Of a DNA stretch of 64,000 bases, positions 45,507 to 55,734 are shown piece after piece. How positions within the stretch are numbered: the first letter of the stretch is position 1; every line of letters starts with the position of its first letter. The position numbers and the translations under genes are program-made. The notes beneath the pieces were generated by a model. The model saw nothing but the letters and a program-made list of their open reading frames with translations. It made no database searches and was not told the DNA's origin. Source of the stretch: Campylobacter hyointestinalis subsp. hyointestinalis (lineage in GTDB: Bacteria; Campylobacterota; Campylobacteria; Campylobacterales; Campylobacteraceae); contig NZ_CP053827.1 in NCBI RefSeq assembly GCF_013372145.1, positions 1,116,001-1,180,000 of the forward strand. The letters run 5' to 3'.

Positions 45507-46601
45507 TTATTTTATTTTTTCATAGTCTATCAAGCCGATTATACCGTTTTCTATTTTTTTATGACAAGCCACGCAGTTTGCTTTGGATTTTACATCTTTT
45601 CTTAAAAATACTTTTTCATCTATCTTTCTATGCTTTTTTATCCAGTATTCATTTTGAGTTATGGCTATATTTTGGTCGTTTTTTGCATATTTAAGTATGT
45701 TAAATGCAGTTTTATCACCCCTTGTCTGAGCAGAATTTGCGACTAAAAAGTTCAGTATATTTTTATTTGTATCATCATCTATGCTTGCATCAGTGCCGAA
45801 ATGATTTTCTAGTCCACCCATCATGATCTCCCATGATTTTTTAGGTAGTAGAAATGGCGGATAGATCATATGGCAGCTTCCGCACTCTTTAGCAAACAGA
45901 GCATTTTGCGACCGATAATCCACGCTTATAGCGTGAGATCTTAAAATAAAATTATTTGTATTAAAAATATAAAAAAAAGTCGAAAGTATAGCTAAAATCC
46001 ATACAAAACAAAATACTTTTTGGATATAGTTTGGTTTAACGCTTTGATCGTTTTGCGTTAGTTTATAGCCAGTGATCATAGAGTCCAAAGCATCATTTTT
46101 ATGTATAAATTTATCTATTAAAGCTCCGCAAGTATGGATAAGCACTGTATATAAAAGCACATTTGCAGATACTTCGTGTATGGATTTTACAAATTTAAGC
46201 TCACTATAACTATCATATAAAAATGCAAAAATTCCGCTATTTTTATCTATTGCATAGAGCATAAGTCCAGAAACAGCACAAACAAATCCGAGGCTTAACA
46301 TAATAATGATCGCTATACTTGAAGCTGGATTATGTCCGATAAATTTCTCTTTCTTACCAAAAAAAGGGTGAAAATATGCCATCAATCCGTGGAATTTAAA
46401 ATCGCTAAATTTAGAATGTTTTGTCCCGATAAATCCCCATACTATCCTAAATATAACCGCAACGCCAAAAACCACGCCAAAAGCGGCGTGGAAATAAAGC
46501 AAACTATCAAATTCACTCAATATATAAGAAATTATAAAGCTAAATATCAAGGCGATATGAGAAAATCTCGCCCAGAAGCTCCAAATATAACTTTTAATCA
46601 C
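45507..46601 (-). CDS. cytochrome b561-type protein fused to a dihaem cytochrome c domain
   Basis: 364 aa. Residues 1-200 form a four-helix cytochrome b561-like membrane domain with His in SHIALIFSFIISY, YFHAAFGVVFG, SIHEVSANVLLY and LIHTCGALID. After another membrane helix (~205-222), the C-terminal part is periplasmic and has two haem sites, CGSCH and CVACH, similar to the separate dihaem protein encoded just upstream. It likely passes electrons between quinol and the soluble cytochromes of this three-gene unit. Overlaps the upstream gene by 8 bp. Confidence 0.88.
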   Translation of the reverse strand: MIKSYIWSFWARFSHIALIFSFIISYILSEFDSLLYFHAAFGVVFGVAVIFRIVWGFIGTKHSKFSDFKFHGLMAYFHPFFGKKEKFIGHNPASSIAIIIMLSLGFVCAVSGLMLYAIDKNSGIFAFLYDSYSELKFVKSIHEVSANVLLYTVLIHTCGALIDKFIHKNDALDSMITGYKLTQNDQSVKPNYIQKVFCFVWILAILSTFFYIFNTNNFILRSHAISVDYRSQNALFAKECGSCHMIYPPFLLPKKSWEIMMGGLENHFGTDASIDDDTNKNILNFLVANSAQTRGDKTAFNILKYAKNDQNIAITQNEYWIKKHRKIDEKVFLRKDVKSKANCVACHKKIENGIIGLIDYEKIK

Positions 46602-47109
46602 GCCAAGCTCCGTAATTTGGTATATCTATGCTTTTTTTACCATATATCCCAAGCTCAGCTTTTTTATGACAGGCGGTGCAATTTGACAGAGTTTTGACCT
46701 CTTTTTGAGTTATCATCCACTTTTCTATCTTTTTATGCTTTTTGATATGATAAGGGATATCTGTTATAGACTGGTACAAAACCCCGTTTTCTAAGGATTT
46801 GGTTATCTTTGCACTTCTTTTATAGTTCATCGCATTTTGGCTAGAATTTGCTAAAAGATAGCTAAGTATGCTTTTATTTGTCTCATCATCAATGCTCGCA
46901 TCAGTGCCATAGTGATCGGCTAAATTTTTCATTATAAATTCCCAAGACTGAGTTGGCATAAGTCCAGGCTGATAGCCAAAATGACAGCTAGCGCACTCTT
47001 TTTTATAAAGCTCATTATCCACAGGTTTTACATCTAGTCCGCCTCTTACACCATCTCCTTTTGCATACAAACTCAAAATCGCCATACATATAAATAGTAA
47101 AAATTTCAT
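46594..47109 (-). CDS. dihaem cytochrome c (DHC-like)
   Basis: 171 aa with signal peptide (LLFICMAILSLYA) and haem sites CASCH and CTACH. GYQPGLMPTQSWEFIMKNLADHYGTDASIDD is shared with the C-terminal part of the downstream cytochrome b fusion, showing they are paralogous domains. In other bacteria DHC donates electrons to SHP, encoded here just upstream. Confidence 0.88.
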   Translation of the reverse strand: MKFLLFICMAILSLYAKGDGVRGGLDVKPVDNELYKKECASCHFGYQPGLMPTQSWEFIMKNLADHYGTDASIDDETNKSILSYLLANSSQNAMNYKRSAKITKSLENGVLYQSITDIPYHIKKHKKIEKWMITQKEVKTLSNCTACHKKAELGIYGKKSIDIPNYGAWRD

Positions 47110-47118
47110 ATTTTATCC

Positions 47119-47532
47119 TTATTGCTTTATAAGATAATAAAGAACATCGCCTTTTTCTATAGCGGTTCCTTCTCTTAAATAGACATCTTTAAAATTTCTT
47201 TTTAGCCATTTTTTCACCTCTTTAACATAGCTTAGCCTAGAAGAATTTGCATTTGGCGAAAGCGGTGCGATGGTTTTGTTTGTAAAGATATTCATAGATT
47301 CTTTAGTAAGATCTTCGCCGTGACAGCTTTGACAGGATATATTTTGTGAGTTTTTACCAATATTTTTTGTAACAAAGATAAGCTCGCCTTTTGCTGCATC
47401 AAAATCTTTAAAATTTGGATCCAACTTTAAAGCTTCAGACTTCAACTCCGCTATATACTCTTGCATAGCAGCATTGAACTGAGCTGCATTTAGTGCATAT
47501 GCACACAAAAATAATAACGCTATTTTTTTCAT
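47119..47532 (-). CDS. SHP-like cytochrome c (DUF1924)
   Basis: 137 aa, signal peptide MKKIALLFLCAYALNAA, one haem site CQSCHGEDL, and the DUF1924 style C-terminus (VKKWLKRNFKDVYLREGTAI). It matches the sphaeroides haem protein family, an oxygen- and NO-binding cytochrome usually encoded with DHC and a b561 cytochrome, exactly as here. First gene of the unit; 9 bp before dhc. Confidence 0.85.
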   Translation of the reverse strand: MKKIALLFLCAYALNAAQFNAAMQEYIAELKSEALKLDPNFKDFDAAKGELIFVTKNIGKNSQNISCQSCHGEDLTKESMNIFTNKTIAPLSPNANSSRLSYVKEVKKWLKRNFKDVYLREGTAIEKGDVLYYLIKQ

Positions 47533-47729
47533 AATCTCTCCTTAAATAATATGCGAAATTATAAGTGTAAATTGTTTATTGATTGTTAAATTTATATTGC
47601 CAGAATAATCAAATTTAGATTAATAATGCTTTTAAGCGATTAATTATAAACTACTTGTAGTTGTTATTTGGCATTGAATTAATAGCCTGTTTAAAAGCCA
47701 GAAAGAATTTAATGGTGGAAGTTCAGTAA
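47533..47729. other. non-coding gap with att-like TGGTGGA
   Basis: Holds the promoter of the haem operon and, at 47713-47719, TGGTGGA, the same seven bases as the end of tmRNA. It lies 11 bp outside the large inverted repeat, at the same distance as the clearer att copy at 58971-58977. Confidence 0.5.
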
Positions 47730-47928
47730 TGCCATTTTAAGCCTTTAAATGCTGATTATAACATTGTTCAAGCCTTTTTTTATTAAATTTTACAATCATA
47801 AATAAAATTACTATAATGTTAATTTTTTATCTTTGTATTTTTGTAGGATTTTTTATTTCTTACTTTTGATTTATGTATGTCTAAATTTACTCTACTTTTT
47901 TGACTAACCTTAAAGTATAGAAAATATT
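47730..47928 (+). repeat. left copy of a ~200-bp inverted repeat
   Basis: The reverse complement of this segment is nearly identical to 58761-58960; the only difference I see is one base in an A/T run. Non-coding, AT-rich. It marks one edge of the 11-kb block that contains ssrA through ybeY. Confidence 0.92.
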
Positions 47929-48402
47929 CTCCACCACTTAAATTTAACCTTGTTATTTTTCTAAATTATGGCTCTTTAAAATAATGAATAATTTTCTATG
48001 TTTTTATCTTAGTGGGCTTTTGAATTAATATAATATAAAAATAGTATAATAAAACAATATTAAAAAGTATAAAATCAATATAAAAAACATATATTTTCAT
48101 TTTTTTTATTTTGTATAAATCAAAAATAGTTAAAAAAGAGGGAGGAGTGTTTATCTGATTTTTTTACGGCTCTTTTAAATTTAAAATTTAGTAATTTTTG
48201 ACTTGTTGTTTTTGCTTGTAATATCAAACCCATTTAAAATATCAATCAGTATTTATCTGTTTCTTTCCTTTTTTTTTAACTTTTTTGGTTTTTTTCTAAA
48301 AAAGACACTATTTCCCCATTCTTTATACTTTCATAAGTTTTTATAAGGGTTTTGACAATGTATAAAATAATGCTTATGATACTATATTAAAATAAATATT
48401 AA
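47929..48402. other. AT-rich gap downstream of the integrase relic
   Basis: No gene seen on either strand. The GGGAGGAG near 48140 is not followed by an open frame of useful length. Probably decayed interior of the element integrated at tmRNA. Confidence 0.5.
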
Positions 48403-49652
48403 TTAAATAAACTTAACTAAACTATTTAAATAATCAACATACCGCTGCATTAAAGCCCTATTTTGCTCTATTGTAGCTGTTTTTCTCTCATATGCGTATT
48501 TTACATTGTTTAACTCTTTATGTGCTAGTGCGTTTTCTATTGTTTTCTCGCTTATTCCTAGTTTTGTAAGGGTTGCAAGGTTTAAGGTACAAATTGTTTT
48601 AAATGTCGCTCTAAATCCGTGAGCACTTGCTTTGTTTAAGTATTTATTTTTACCACCTAAATTTCGTATCGCTTTGCCTATGCTGTCTTTGTTTATATGT
48701 CCTGCCATTGTAAGAGCTGGAAATACAAATTTGCTATTTATGGGGCTATATAGCTTTTGTTCTTTAAAGATATTAATAACTTCTTTTGATAAAGCTGTTT
48801 TATGGGTAAATCTCATTTTCATCTGTGTAGCAGGAATGCTCCATATGCCATTTTCTAAGTCAATATGCTCCCACATTGCACTAGCTGTATTGATAGGTCT
48901 ATTTACACATAAAATTTGAAGTATTACTACTCTTTTTTGTTTGTAAATCCATCTTATTATCGTCTCGTAAATCACTCAAAAACTCTTTTAAAAGCTCTTT
49001 GCTAGTAATTGCTGCGTATCTTGTGTCAATGCCATTTTTAAGTGTAAAATGGCATTGATGTGGGGTATTGTTTGTGCAAAGCTTTGCAAGGATTATAGTC
49101 AATGTATCTGTCATTGATAGCAATTTCAAATAATGCGTTTAAATGATTAATTATACGATGTATTGTTTCAAGGCGAGATTGCTTTGGATTATAGGGATTA
49201 AAAAGTGGGTCTAGGACTTCTTTTAGGTGGCTAAATTTTATGTTTGCAATATCTGTATTTTCAAATCTAGGTAGTATATAAGTTTGCATCTGATTTATTA
49301 TTTTTTGCGTATAATTTAGCGTTAATGTGGCTTGTTTTTTTGCTTGATATAGCTATCAAACAGTGCACCTATGCTGTATTTATTTGACTTTAAAACTGAT
49401 GAGTGTTCTATTCTTTTTACTATCTTTAGTGCATCAGCTCTTGCATGTTCAACCATGTATTCGCCTTGTATAAATTCTTTTAATTTTTGAGTTTTGCCTT
49501 TGTGGAGTATAAAAAAAGTTTTTACCCCCGCTTGGATTAACCCAAATATAAAGCTCTTTTGGATTGCCAACTGCTTTTCTGCATTGCTTCTCTCTTATTT
49601 CTAACTCTCTTATATTTTTATCTTGTAAATTTACTCTTGATATGTTCGCCAT
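48403..49652 (-). pseudogene. tyrosine-recombinase integrase, broken by several frameshifts
   Basis: Five pieces in different frames line up as one P4-type integrase. N-terminus: ANISRVNLQDKNIRELEIRE with AVGNPKELYIWVNPSG. Middle: KLKEFIQGEYMVEHARADAL and LPRFENTDIANIKFSHL. Catalytic domain: Arg in CVNRPINTASAMW, His-x-x-Arg in ASAHGFRATF, His in ALAHKE and Tyr in KYAYERKTATIEQN. Shifts lie near 49510, 49320, 49060 and 48940. It lies just past the tmRNA 3' end, the usual att site for this family, so it is the dead integrase of an element once inserted there. Confidence 0.88.
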
Positions 49653-49838
49653 TTTTATTTCCTTTTTTTATAAAACTACACTAATAAAACAAAACTACAT
49701 TATTATACTACATTAATTTTAGAAATTATATAAGACTTTTATGGATTAACAAAAATTTTTAAAAAGCTTTAAAATGACGATATACAAGTAGTTTCTAGAG
49801 ACTTTTTGAGATTTTCAAAAGGGATGAGATTTGATACT

Positions 49839-50200
49839 TGGTGGAGGTGTGCGGGATCGAACCGCAGTCCAAAAATAACAAACCCACAGCCTCTACATGC
49901 TTAGCAGAAATGAAAATTTCACTTAGTCATGCTCATTTCCCAAAACACTTGACTAAGCTAAGACTAAATTTGGGCTCTAAACTCGTCAAATTTAGAACCT
50001 ACACTATCGAAAATTACCCGCAAAAACTCCTAGATAGTATCAAAGTTTTGCAGGGCTCAACTGAACTTACGCAGCTTTAGCGTAAGCAGGAGCGAATTTA
50101 ACGTTATTTGCGTTTAATTTTAATTTTAGGCTTTTTAAGCTTTGCCCAAAGCTGCATGCCACCGTGACTTCACTACTCCTGTCGAAGCCAAGTCACCCCC
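49839..50200 (-). ncRNA. ssrA: tmRNA
   Basis: Rescues stalled ribosomes. The 362-nt RNA starts GGGGGTGACTTGGCTTCGAC and ends GCACACCTCCACCA. The tag reads ANNVKFAPAYAKAA then TAA, as in C. jejuni. Its 3' end is the attachment site of the element carrying the integrase relic. Confidence 0.97.
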
Positions 50201-50213
50201 GTAAAGTGGGAAG

Positions 50214-50242
50214 ATTATACATAAATTTAATACTATTGTCAA
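50214..50242 (-). promoter_or_regulatory. ssrA promoter
   Basis: On the minus strand TTGACA (50242-50237) and TATAAT (50219-50214) are 17 bp apart, ending 13 bp before the tmRNA 5' end. The -35 overlaps the stop codon of the Hpt gene. Confidence 0.85.
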
Positions 50243-50682
50243 GAAAAAAATCGTTTTGGCATATTGATGATCTTTGGATTTAATATGTGAAAATACAGCT
50301 CGTCGTTTTCTATATCTGCTCTATAAGTTTCTACTTGATCAGCAACCAATAAAAGCCAGTCTATAAACTCATCACTCGCCTCAGAGTTTTCATCTTTTTG
50401 ATTTTTAGCTTCATCAAGTATATTTTCACAAAGCGTCGCGAGCTTGATAAGAGGCTCTAGCTTTAAAAATCCTGCTGCTGATTTTATATTGTGAAATATA
50501 CGAAAAATTTCATCTAAATTTCCTGAGCAAACTTCTTTTTTACTCAAATTTATAATCAAAGGATCCAAGCTCGAGGACATAAAATCGAAATGCGTCAAAA
50601 AGTCTTCAACTATATCTAAATCATAATCGGTTTCTAATTGTTTGAGTATTCCCACTGGCGTTTTCCTTTTATATTCAGACAA
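50239..50682 (-). CDS. histidine phosphotransfer (Hpt) domain protein
   Basis: 147 aa, all-helical. The Hpt phosphorylation site is visible as IFHNIKSAAGFLKLEPLIKL, with His near residue 64, followed by LATLCENILDEA. Such proteins relay phosphate between hybrid kinases and response regulators, or act as chemotaxis accessory parts. No kinase is nearby. Divergent from panB. Confidence 0.8.
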   Translation of the reverse strand: MSEYKRKTPVGILKQLETDYDLDIVEDFLTHFDFMSSSLDPLIINLSKKEVCSGNLDEIFRIFHNIKSAAGFLKLEPLIKLATLCENILDEAKNQKDENSEASDEFIDWLLLVADQVETYRADIENDELYFHILNPKIINMPKRFFS

Positions 50683-50740
50683 ATTGTAGCAAATTTTAGG
50701 TAAAATCTAGCAAAAAATAAAATAATTAAGGTAGAAAAAA

Positions 50741-51535
50741 ATGAAAAAGATCACTATAAGCGATCTATTTGCTATGAAAAACAAGCAAAAGATTGTGATG
50801 ATAACTGCTTATGACGCTCTTTTTGCTAAGCTTTTTGATGATTACGCAGATATGATCTTGGTCGGAGATAGCTTAAATATGAGCTTTAATGGGAAAAATG
50901 AGACCATAGGACTTAGCGTAAAAGAAATGATATATCACGCAAAAGCAGTTAGAACCGGCTCTAAAAGAGCATTTTTGGTAGTAGATGTTCCTTTTGGAGC
51001 AATCTACTCTAAAAAAGTAGCCTTAAAAAACTGCATAGAAATTTATAAAAAAACAGGCTGCGACGCAGTAAAGATAGAAGGCGGATCCGAGATAAAGGGT
51101 ATCGTAAAAGCTCTAAGCCAAAACGGAGTCGGCGTTATGGGACATATCGGGCTAAAACCGCAACTCTCAAGAAAAGAGGGCGGTTTTAAAGTAGCAGGAA
51201 GAGACGAAGAGACTGCAAAAAAAATATTAGATGACGCGCTAGAGCTTGAGCTAGCAGGAGCTGGGCTACTTTTACTAGAAGGCATCCCTAGCGAACTAGG
51301 TAAAAAGATAACTAATAGCGTAAAAATCCCTACCATAGGCATAGGCGCTGGAAGCGATACGGATGGGCAAGTGCTTGTTTGGAGCGATGCGTTTGGATTT
51401 TTCGAAGAGTTTAAACCTAAATTCGTAAAAAGGTTTTTAGACGGTGCAAATTTGATAAGAAACGCCATGCAAGATTACGCAGACGAAGTGCGTACTAAAA
51501 AGTTTCCAAGTAGTGAGCATGAATATACCAAATAA
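50741..51535 (+). CDS. panB: 3-methyl-2-oxobutanoate hydroxymethyltransferase
   Basis: First committed step of pantothenate synthesis: adds a hydroxymethyl group from methylene-THF to 2-oxoisovalerate. 264 aa with ILVGDSLNMSFNGKNETIG (metal ligands), VVDVPFGA, VKIEGG, GVMGHIGLKPQ and IPTIGIGAGSDTDGQVLVW. Followed with a short overlap by a rhodanese gene. Confidence 0.95.
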   Translation: MKKITISDLFAMKNKQKIVMITAYDALFAKLFDDYADMILVGDSLNMSFNGKNETIGLSVKEMIYHAKAVRTGSKRAFLVVDVPFGAIYSKKVALKNCIEIYKKTGCDAVKIEGGSEIKGIVKALSQNGVGVMGHIGLKPQLSRKEGGFKVAGRDEETAKKILDDALELELAGAGLLLLEGIPSELGKKITNSVKIPTIGIGAGSDTDGQVLVWSDAFGFFEEFKPKFVKRFLDGANLIRNAMQDYADEVRTKKFPSSEHEYTK

Positions 51536-51833
51536 TCACATAGTAGATATCAGACGTCCTAGTGAGTGGATAGAATTTGGCATTTTAGAAGGCTCAAAAC
51601 TAATAACGTTTGAAAATTTAAACGGAAAGATAAATCCTATGTTTTTGCCACTCATAGAACAAAATTTCAAAAAAGACGATGAGATAGTCTTGATGTGTCA
51701 TACGGCGCTCAGATCTAAGGCGGCTATGAAATTTTTGCAAGAAAAAGGCTATAGTAATGTCAAAGATATAAAAGGCGGAGCGTATTATTTTGAAAAAATG
51801 GGCGCTAAGTTCATGCCATATAGTGGAGAATAA
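51519..51833 (+). CDS. rhodanese-like sulfurtransferase
   Basis: A single-domain rhodanese of 104 aa. [20 protein letters not shown] is the CH2A region and [15 protein letters not shown] the active-site loop with catalytic Cys. It carries sulfane sulfur, partner unknown. I prefer ATG 51519 over the GTG at 51513; both lack a good ribosome site and overlap panB, so coupling is likely. Confidence 0.88.
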   Translation: MNIPNNHIVDIRRPSEWIEFGILEGSKLITFENLNGKINPMFLPLIEQNFKKDDEIVLMCHTALRSKAAMKFLQEKGYSNVKDIKGGAYYFEKMGAKFMPYSGE

Positions 51834-51835
51834 TT

Positions 51836-52843
51836 TTGGATAGAATAGTTGAGATAGAAAAAGTAAGTTTTGAGAGTGAATATGAGGTAAATTTAAGACC
51901 GGCTAGCTTTGATGACTACATAGGACAAGAAAAAATCAAGTCAAATTTAAAAGTTTTTATAGCAGCGGCAAAAAAAAGATCTGAATGCTTGGATCACGCC
52001 CTATTTTATGGACCTCCTGGACTTGGAAAAACTACTATCGCTCACATAATAGCCTCCGAAATGAACACAAATATAAAGATAACCGCAGCTCCTATGATAG
52101 AAAAATCAGGAGATCTTGCCGCGATCTTGACAAATTTAGAAGCCGGCGACGTACTTTTTATAGATGAGATCCATAGACTAAGCTCTGCTATAGAAGAGGT
52201 TTTATACTCCGCTATGGAGGATTTTAGACTAGATATCATCATAGGAAGCGGACCTGCTGCTCAAACCATAAAAATAGACATTCCTAAATTTACGCTGATC
52301 GGTGCTACAACAAGAGCTGGAATGATATCAGCTCCTCTTAGAGATCGCTTTGGAATGCAGTTTAGATTACAGTTTTACACACCAGAAGAACTCGCTTTGA
52401 TAGTATCAAAAGCATCAAATAAGCTTGGGAAAAATTGTCAAAAAGAAGCTAGCTTAGAGATCGCAAAAAGAAGTCGTGGAACTCCTCGTATAGCTTTACG
52501 CCTTTTAAAAAGAATACGTGATTTTGCTGAGATAAATGATGAAAACAATATAACAAAAGATAGAGCAAAAGAAGCTCTCGATAGTCTTGGGGTAAATGAC
52601 CTTGGGTTTGATGAGATGGATCTAAAGTATCTTGATATACTTTTAGACGCTAAAGATCGCCCTTTAGGACTTTCTACTATAGCTGCTGCTTTAAGCGAAG
52701 ACGAAGGTACGATTGAAGACGTGATAGAGCCATATTTATTAGCAAACGGATATATACAAAGGACTGCAAAAGGAAGAACCCTAAGCTACAAAAGTTTTGA
52801 TACTTTAGGGATAAAACCTAGCAAAGGCTTATTTGATGAGTAA
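51836..52843 (+). CDS. ruvB: Holliday junction helicase RuvB
   Basis: The AAA+ motor for branch migration with RuvA. 335 aa: Walker [13 protein letters not shown], Walker [13 protein letters not shown], sensor [17 protein letters not shown], arginine finger region [18 protein letters not shown], and a C-terminal winged helix ending GIKPSKGLF. Starts at TTG, 2 bp after the rhodanese stop, with GGAG nine bases upstream. Confidence 0.96.
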   Translation: MDRIVEIEKVSFESEYEVNLRPASFDDYIGQEKIKSNLKVFIAAAKKRSECLDHALFYGPPGLGKTTIAHIIASEMNTNIKITAAPMIEKSGDLAAILTNLEAGDVLFIDEIHRLSSAIEEVLYSAMEDFRLDIIIGSGPAAQTIKIDIPKFTLIGATTRAGMISAPLRDRFGMQFRLQFYTPEELALIVSKASNKLGKNCQKEASLEIAKRSRGTPRIALRLLKRIRDFAEINDENNITKDRAKEALDSLGVNDLGFDEMDLKYLDILLDAKDRPLGLSTIAAALSEDEGTIEDVIEPYLLANGYIQRTAKGRTLSYKSFDTLGIKPSKGLFDE

Positions 52844-53921
52844 CAACTCACTAAAATCAGTAAAGGACGATAAGGTGCAAAAAACAAATCAAATTTTTTT
52901 CGCTCTATTTGCCGTATTTGTGCTTGGCTGGATGATATTTTTATTTAAGTCATACTTACTCACCATAAGCATAGGCATACTCTTAGCAGTCGCTACAGCA
53001 AACATACAAAATTTCTTTTTGCGAGCCACTAAAGGTAAAAGATTAATATCTACGATATTTACTACGATATTTTTTGCGGCGATATTTATAATACCTTTTA
53101 TATATGCCGTAGTTGCGATATTTCAGCAAGGTACTAGCGTAGATATAGAGTATTTAAACTCTATTGTTACATATGTTAAAAACTATGACTTTACGCTGCC
53201 TAGCAAAGTCCAGTTTTTAGAGCCTAAATTTAAAGAATTGCTCTTAGGCGTAGACTTCAACTCTTTAGTAACAAATGCTTTTAACTACATAAAAGGTAGC
53301 TTAGAAAAAAGCGCGTCATTTTTTACTGATATGGGACTTATAGTTCTGTTTTTCTTCTTGTCTCATCTATATGGAAGCGAGCTTGCAAGCTACATAAAAA
53401 GCGTAACCCCTATGGCACCTAGCGAACTTGAGTTTATATTTTTAGAAGTGACAAATACGATGAGCGTCGTCTTTTATACAACTATCGCAAATGCGATTTT
53501 ACAAGGATTTTTATTTTCACTGATAGTGCTTTTTTACGGACAAAATGGACTTTTATTTGGCGTACTTTTTGGATTTGCATCTCTTATACCTATAGTGGGC
53601 GGCGCGCTTGTCTATGTGCCTTTTAGCATATATGAGCTAAGCATTGGCGATACATTTGGAGCAATCAGTATATTTTTGTACTCAGTTATAGTGATATCTA
53701 CTTTAGCGGACAATTTTATAAAGCCACTTATAATTAAATTTATAAACCAAAAATTAGTCAAAACAAAAGCAAAGATGAACGAGCTGCTTCTGTTTTTTGC
53801 GATGATAGCCGGACTTTCTAGCTTTGGATTTTGGGGAGTGATACTTGGTCCTGCGATAGTTACTTTAACTACTGCTACGCTTAGACTTTACGTTCTTTTG
53901 AAAGAACGAGGCATTATGTGA
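52836..53921 (+). CDS. AI-2E family (PerM-like) membrane protein
   Basis: 361 aa with about eight membrane segments, the family's [22 protein letters not shown] motif and a C-terminal [21 protein letters not shown]. Substrates are uncertain; some members move ions or signalling molecules. ATG 52836 overlaps the ruvB stop. A GTG at 52875 with AAGGA upstream is an alternative start. Confidence 0.85.
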   Translation: MSNNSLKSVKDDKVQKTNQIFFALFAVFVLGWMIFLFKSYLLTISIGILLAVATANIQNFFLRATKGKRLISTIFTTIFFAAIFIIPFIYAVVAIFQQGTSVDIEYLNSIVTYVKNYDFTLPSKVQFLEPKFKELLLGVDFNSLVTNAFNYIKGSLEKSASFFTDMGLIVLFFFLSHLYGSELASYIKSVTPMAPSELEFIFLEVTNTMSVVFYTTIANAILQGFLFSLIVLFYGQNGLLFGVLFGFASLIPIVGGALVYVPFSIYELSIGDTFGAISIFLYSVIVISTLADNFIKPLIIKFINQKLVKTKAKMNELLLFFAMIAGLSSFGFWGVILGPAIVTLTTATLRLYVLLKERGIM

Positions 53922-54997
53922 TGGAGGATAGCTTGAAATTTGAGTTTGAAAACGGCGTTTTAACGCTAAGTGGCAAATTTGACTATAATCTAAGCAAAAG
54001 CGACATTAAAAAACTTAAAAGTCTGAAAGTTCATACTTTAGATCTTTTAAATTTAGAGCGAATCGACTACAGCGCTGCAGTTTTTATGACAAAAATTTAC
54101 GACTCTCCTAAACTCATCAACTCAAATGATAAATTTGATAAGATTTTCGCATTAGTCGGTGATAAAAAGATTCTAAATACAAAGTTATCAAAGACTTTTA
54201 GCTTAAATTTAATAGAGGATTTAGGTAAAAGTTTTTTATCTATAAAAAACAACTTCATCAACTTTTGCATATTTTTAGGAGAGTTTTTATTTGGTGTAGC
54301 TTCAAGCATTTGGAATTTTAAAAATATAAGATTTAAAGAGCTTTCAAACCACTTCAAAGACGTGGGTATAAAGGCTGTTTTTATCGTGTGTTTAACAAGC
54401 TTTTTGATAGGTATAGTTTTAGCGTATCAAGGAGCTAGTATGCTAGAGCGCTTTGGAGCTAGTATCTTTGTAGTAGATATAATGGGTATAATGACGCTTC
54501 GTGAAGTAGGCCCACTCATCGCTGCCATCGTCGTAGCTGGACGCTCTGCTTCAAGCTTTACGGCGCAAATCGGCGTTATGAAGATCACCGAAGAGATAGA
54601 CGCTATGAAAACTATGGGATTTGAGCCTTTTAAATTTATCGTTCTACCAAGAATTATGGCACTTATCATTGCTATGCCACTTGTCGTATTTTTAGCAAAT
54701 TCTATAAGCATAGTTGGACAAATGATAGTTTGTAATTTCTATTTAGATCTTAGTTTTAATGATTATCTTGAGAGATTTAAAAGTAGCATTGAACTCAGGC
54801 ATTTTTGGGTCGGGATATTAAAAGCACCATTTTTTGGAGCCGTCATTGGGCTGATTGGTTGCATGAGAGGATTTGAGGTAAGTGGAAGTACAAATAGCGT
54901 TGGAGAGCTTACTACAAAAAGCGTTGTAAATGCGATATTTTGGATCATTGCAATAGATGCTATTTTTTCGATAATTTATACGGAGCTTGAAATTTGA
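53921..54997 (+). CDS. mlaE: MlaE-type permease with N-terminal STAS domain
   Basis: Inner-membrane permease of the Mla system, which moves phospholipid between the membranes. 358 aa. Residues 1-100 are a STAS-like domain (VHTLDLLNLERIDYSAAVFM), which in E. coli is the separate MlaB. The permease core has GIVLAYQGASMLERFGASIF, REVGPLIAAIVVAGRSAS and GFEVSGSTNSVGELTTKSVV. Its ATG overlaps the preceding stop by one base. Confidence 0.92.
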   Translation: MEDSLKFEFENGVLTLSGKFDYNLSKSDIKKLKSLKVHTLDLLNLERIDYSAAVFMTKIYDSPKLINSNDKFDKIFALVGDKKILNTKLSKTFSLNLIEDLGKSFLSIKNNFINFCIFLGEFLFGVASSIWNFKNIRFKELSNHFKDVGIKAVFIVCLTSFLIGIVLAYQGASMLERFGASIFVVDIMGIMTLREVGPLIAAIVVAGRSASSFTAQIGVMKITEEIDAMKTMGFEPFKFIVLPRIMALIIAMPLVVFLANSISIVGQMIVCNFYLDLSFNDYLERFKSSIELRHFWVGILKAPFFGAVIGLIGCMRGFEVSGSTNSVGELTTKSVVNAIFWIIAIDAIFSIIYTELEI

Positions 54998-55734
54998 TAG
55001 AAGCAAAAAATATAACAACCGCTTTTGGAAAACGCATTATGCACGATAACGTAAGTTTTAGCATAAAACGTGGTGAAATTTACGGATTTTTGGGCGGAAG
55101 TGGAAGTGGGAAAACTACTCTTTTAAAAACTCTTATCTACCTAAAAGAGCCAACAAGCGGCGATATATTTATGGATGGCGTAAATTTATGGCAAGCAAAT
55201 TTAAAACAACGTCAAGAAATCCGCTTAAAAATGGGCGTGATGTTCCAGTTCGGCGCTCTTTTTAGTGGTATGAGTGTTTTGGATAACATAGGAATTTTGC
55301 TTAGAGAATATAGCAAATACGATAAAAAAGATATAGACGATATAGCTAAAATGTGGCTTTTAAAAGTGGGTTTAAACGCTGAAGCAGCAAATTTATATCC
55401 AAGTGAGCTAAGTGGCGGTATGAAAAAAAGAGTTGCGCTTGCTAGGTCTTTGGCTCTTAGCCCTGAAATTTTGTTTTTAGATGAGCCAAACTCAGGGCTT
55501 GATCCACTTAGCGCAAGAGCGCTCGATAGGCTCATTTGCGATCTTAGAGATAGTCTTGGAGTAACTGTCGTTATGGTAACTCACGATATAGATAGTATTT
55601 TTAGTATTTTAGATAGATTTTTGATAATATACGACCATAAGATAGCCTATGAAGGTGATCTTAGAGGCGCTTTGGAATTTAAAGAAAATCCTTTAAGGGA
55701 GCTTTTTATGATGAGGAGTTTAGATGGAAAGTAA
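54994..55734 (+). CDS. mlaF: MlaF-type ABC ATPase
   Basis: 246-aa ATPase of the Mla transporter. Walker A GGSGSGKTTLLKTL, Q-loop MFQFGALFSGMSV, signature LSGGMKKRVALARSLA, Walker B ILFLDEPNSGLDPLSA, switch VTHD. TTG start nine bases after GGAG, overlapping mlaE by 4 bp. Confidence 0.95.
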   Translation: MIEAKNITTAFGKRIMHDNVSFSIKRGEIYGFLGGSGSGKTTLLKTLIYLKEPTSGDIFMDGVNLWQANLKQRQEIRLKMGVMFQFGALFSGMSVLDNIGILLREYSKYDKKDIDDIAKMWLLKVGLNAEAANLYPSELSGGMKKRVALARSLALSPEILFLDEPNSGLDPLSARALDRLICDLRDSLGVTVVMVTHDIDSIFSILDRFLIIYDHKIAYEGDLRGALEFKENPLRELFMMRSLDGK

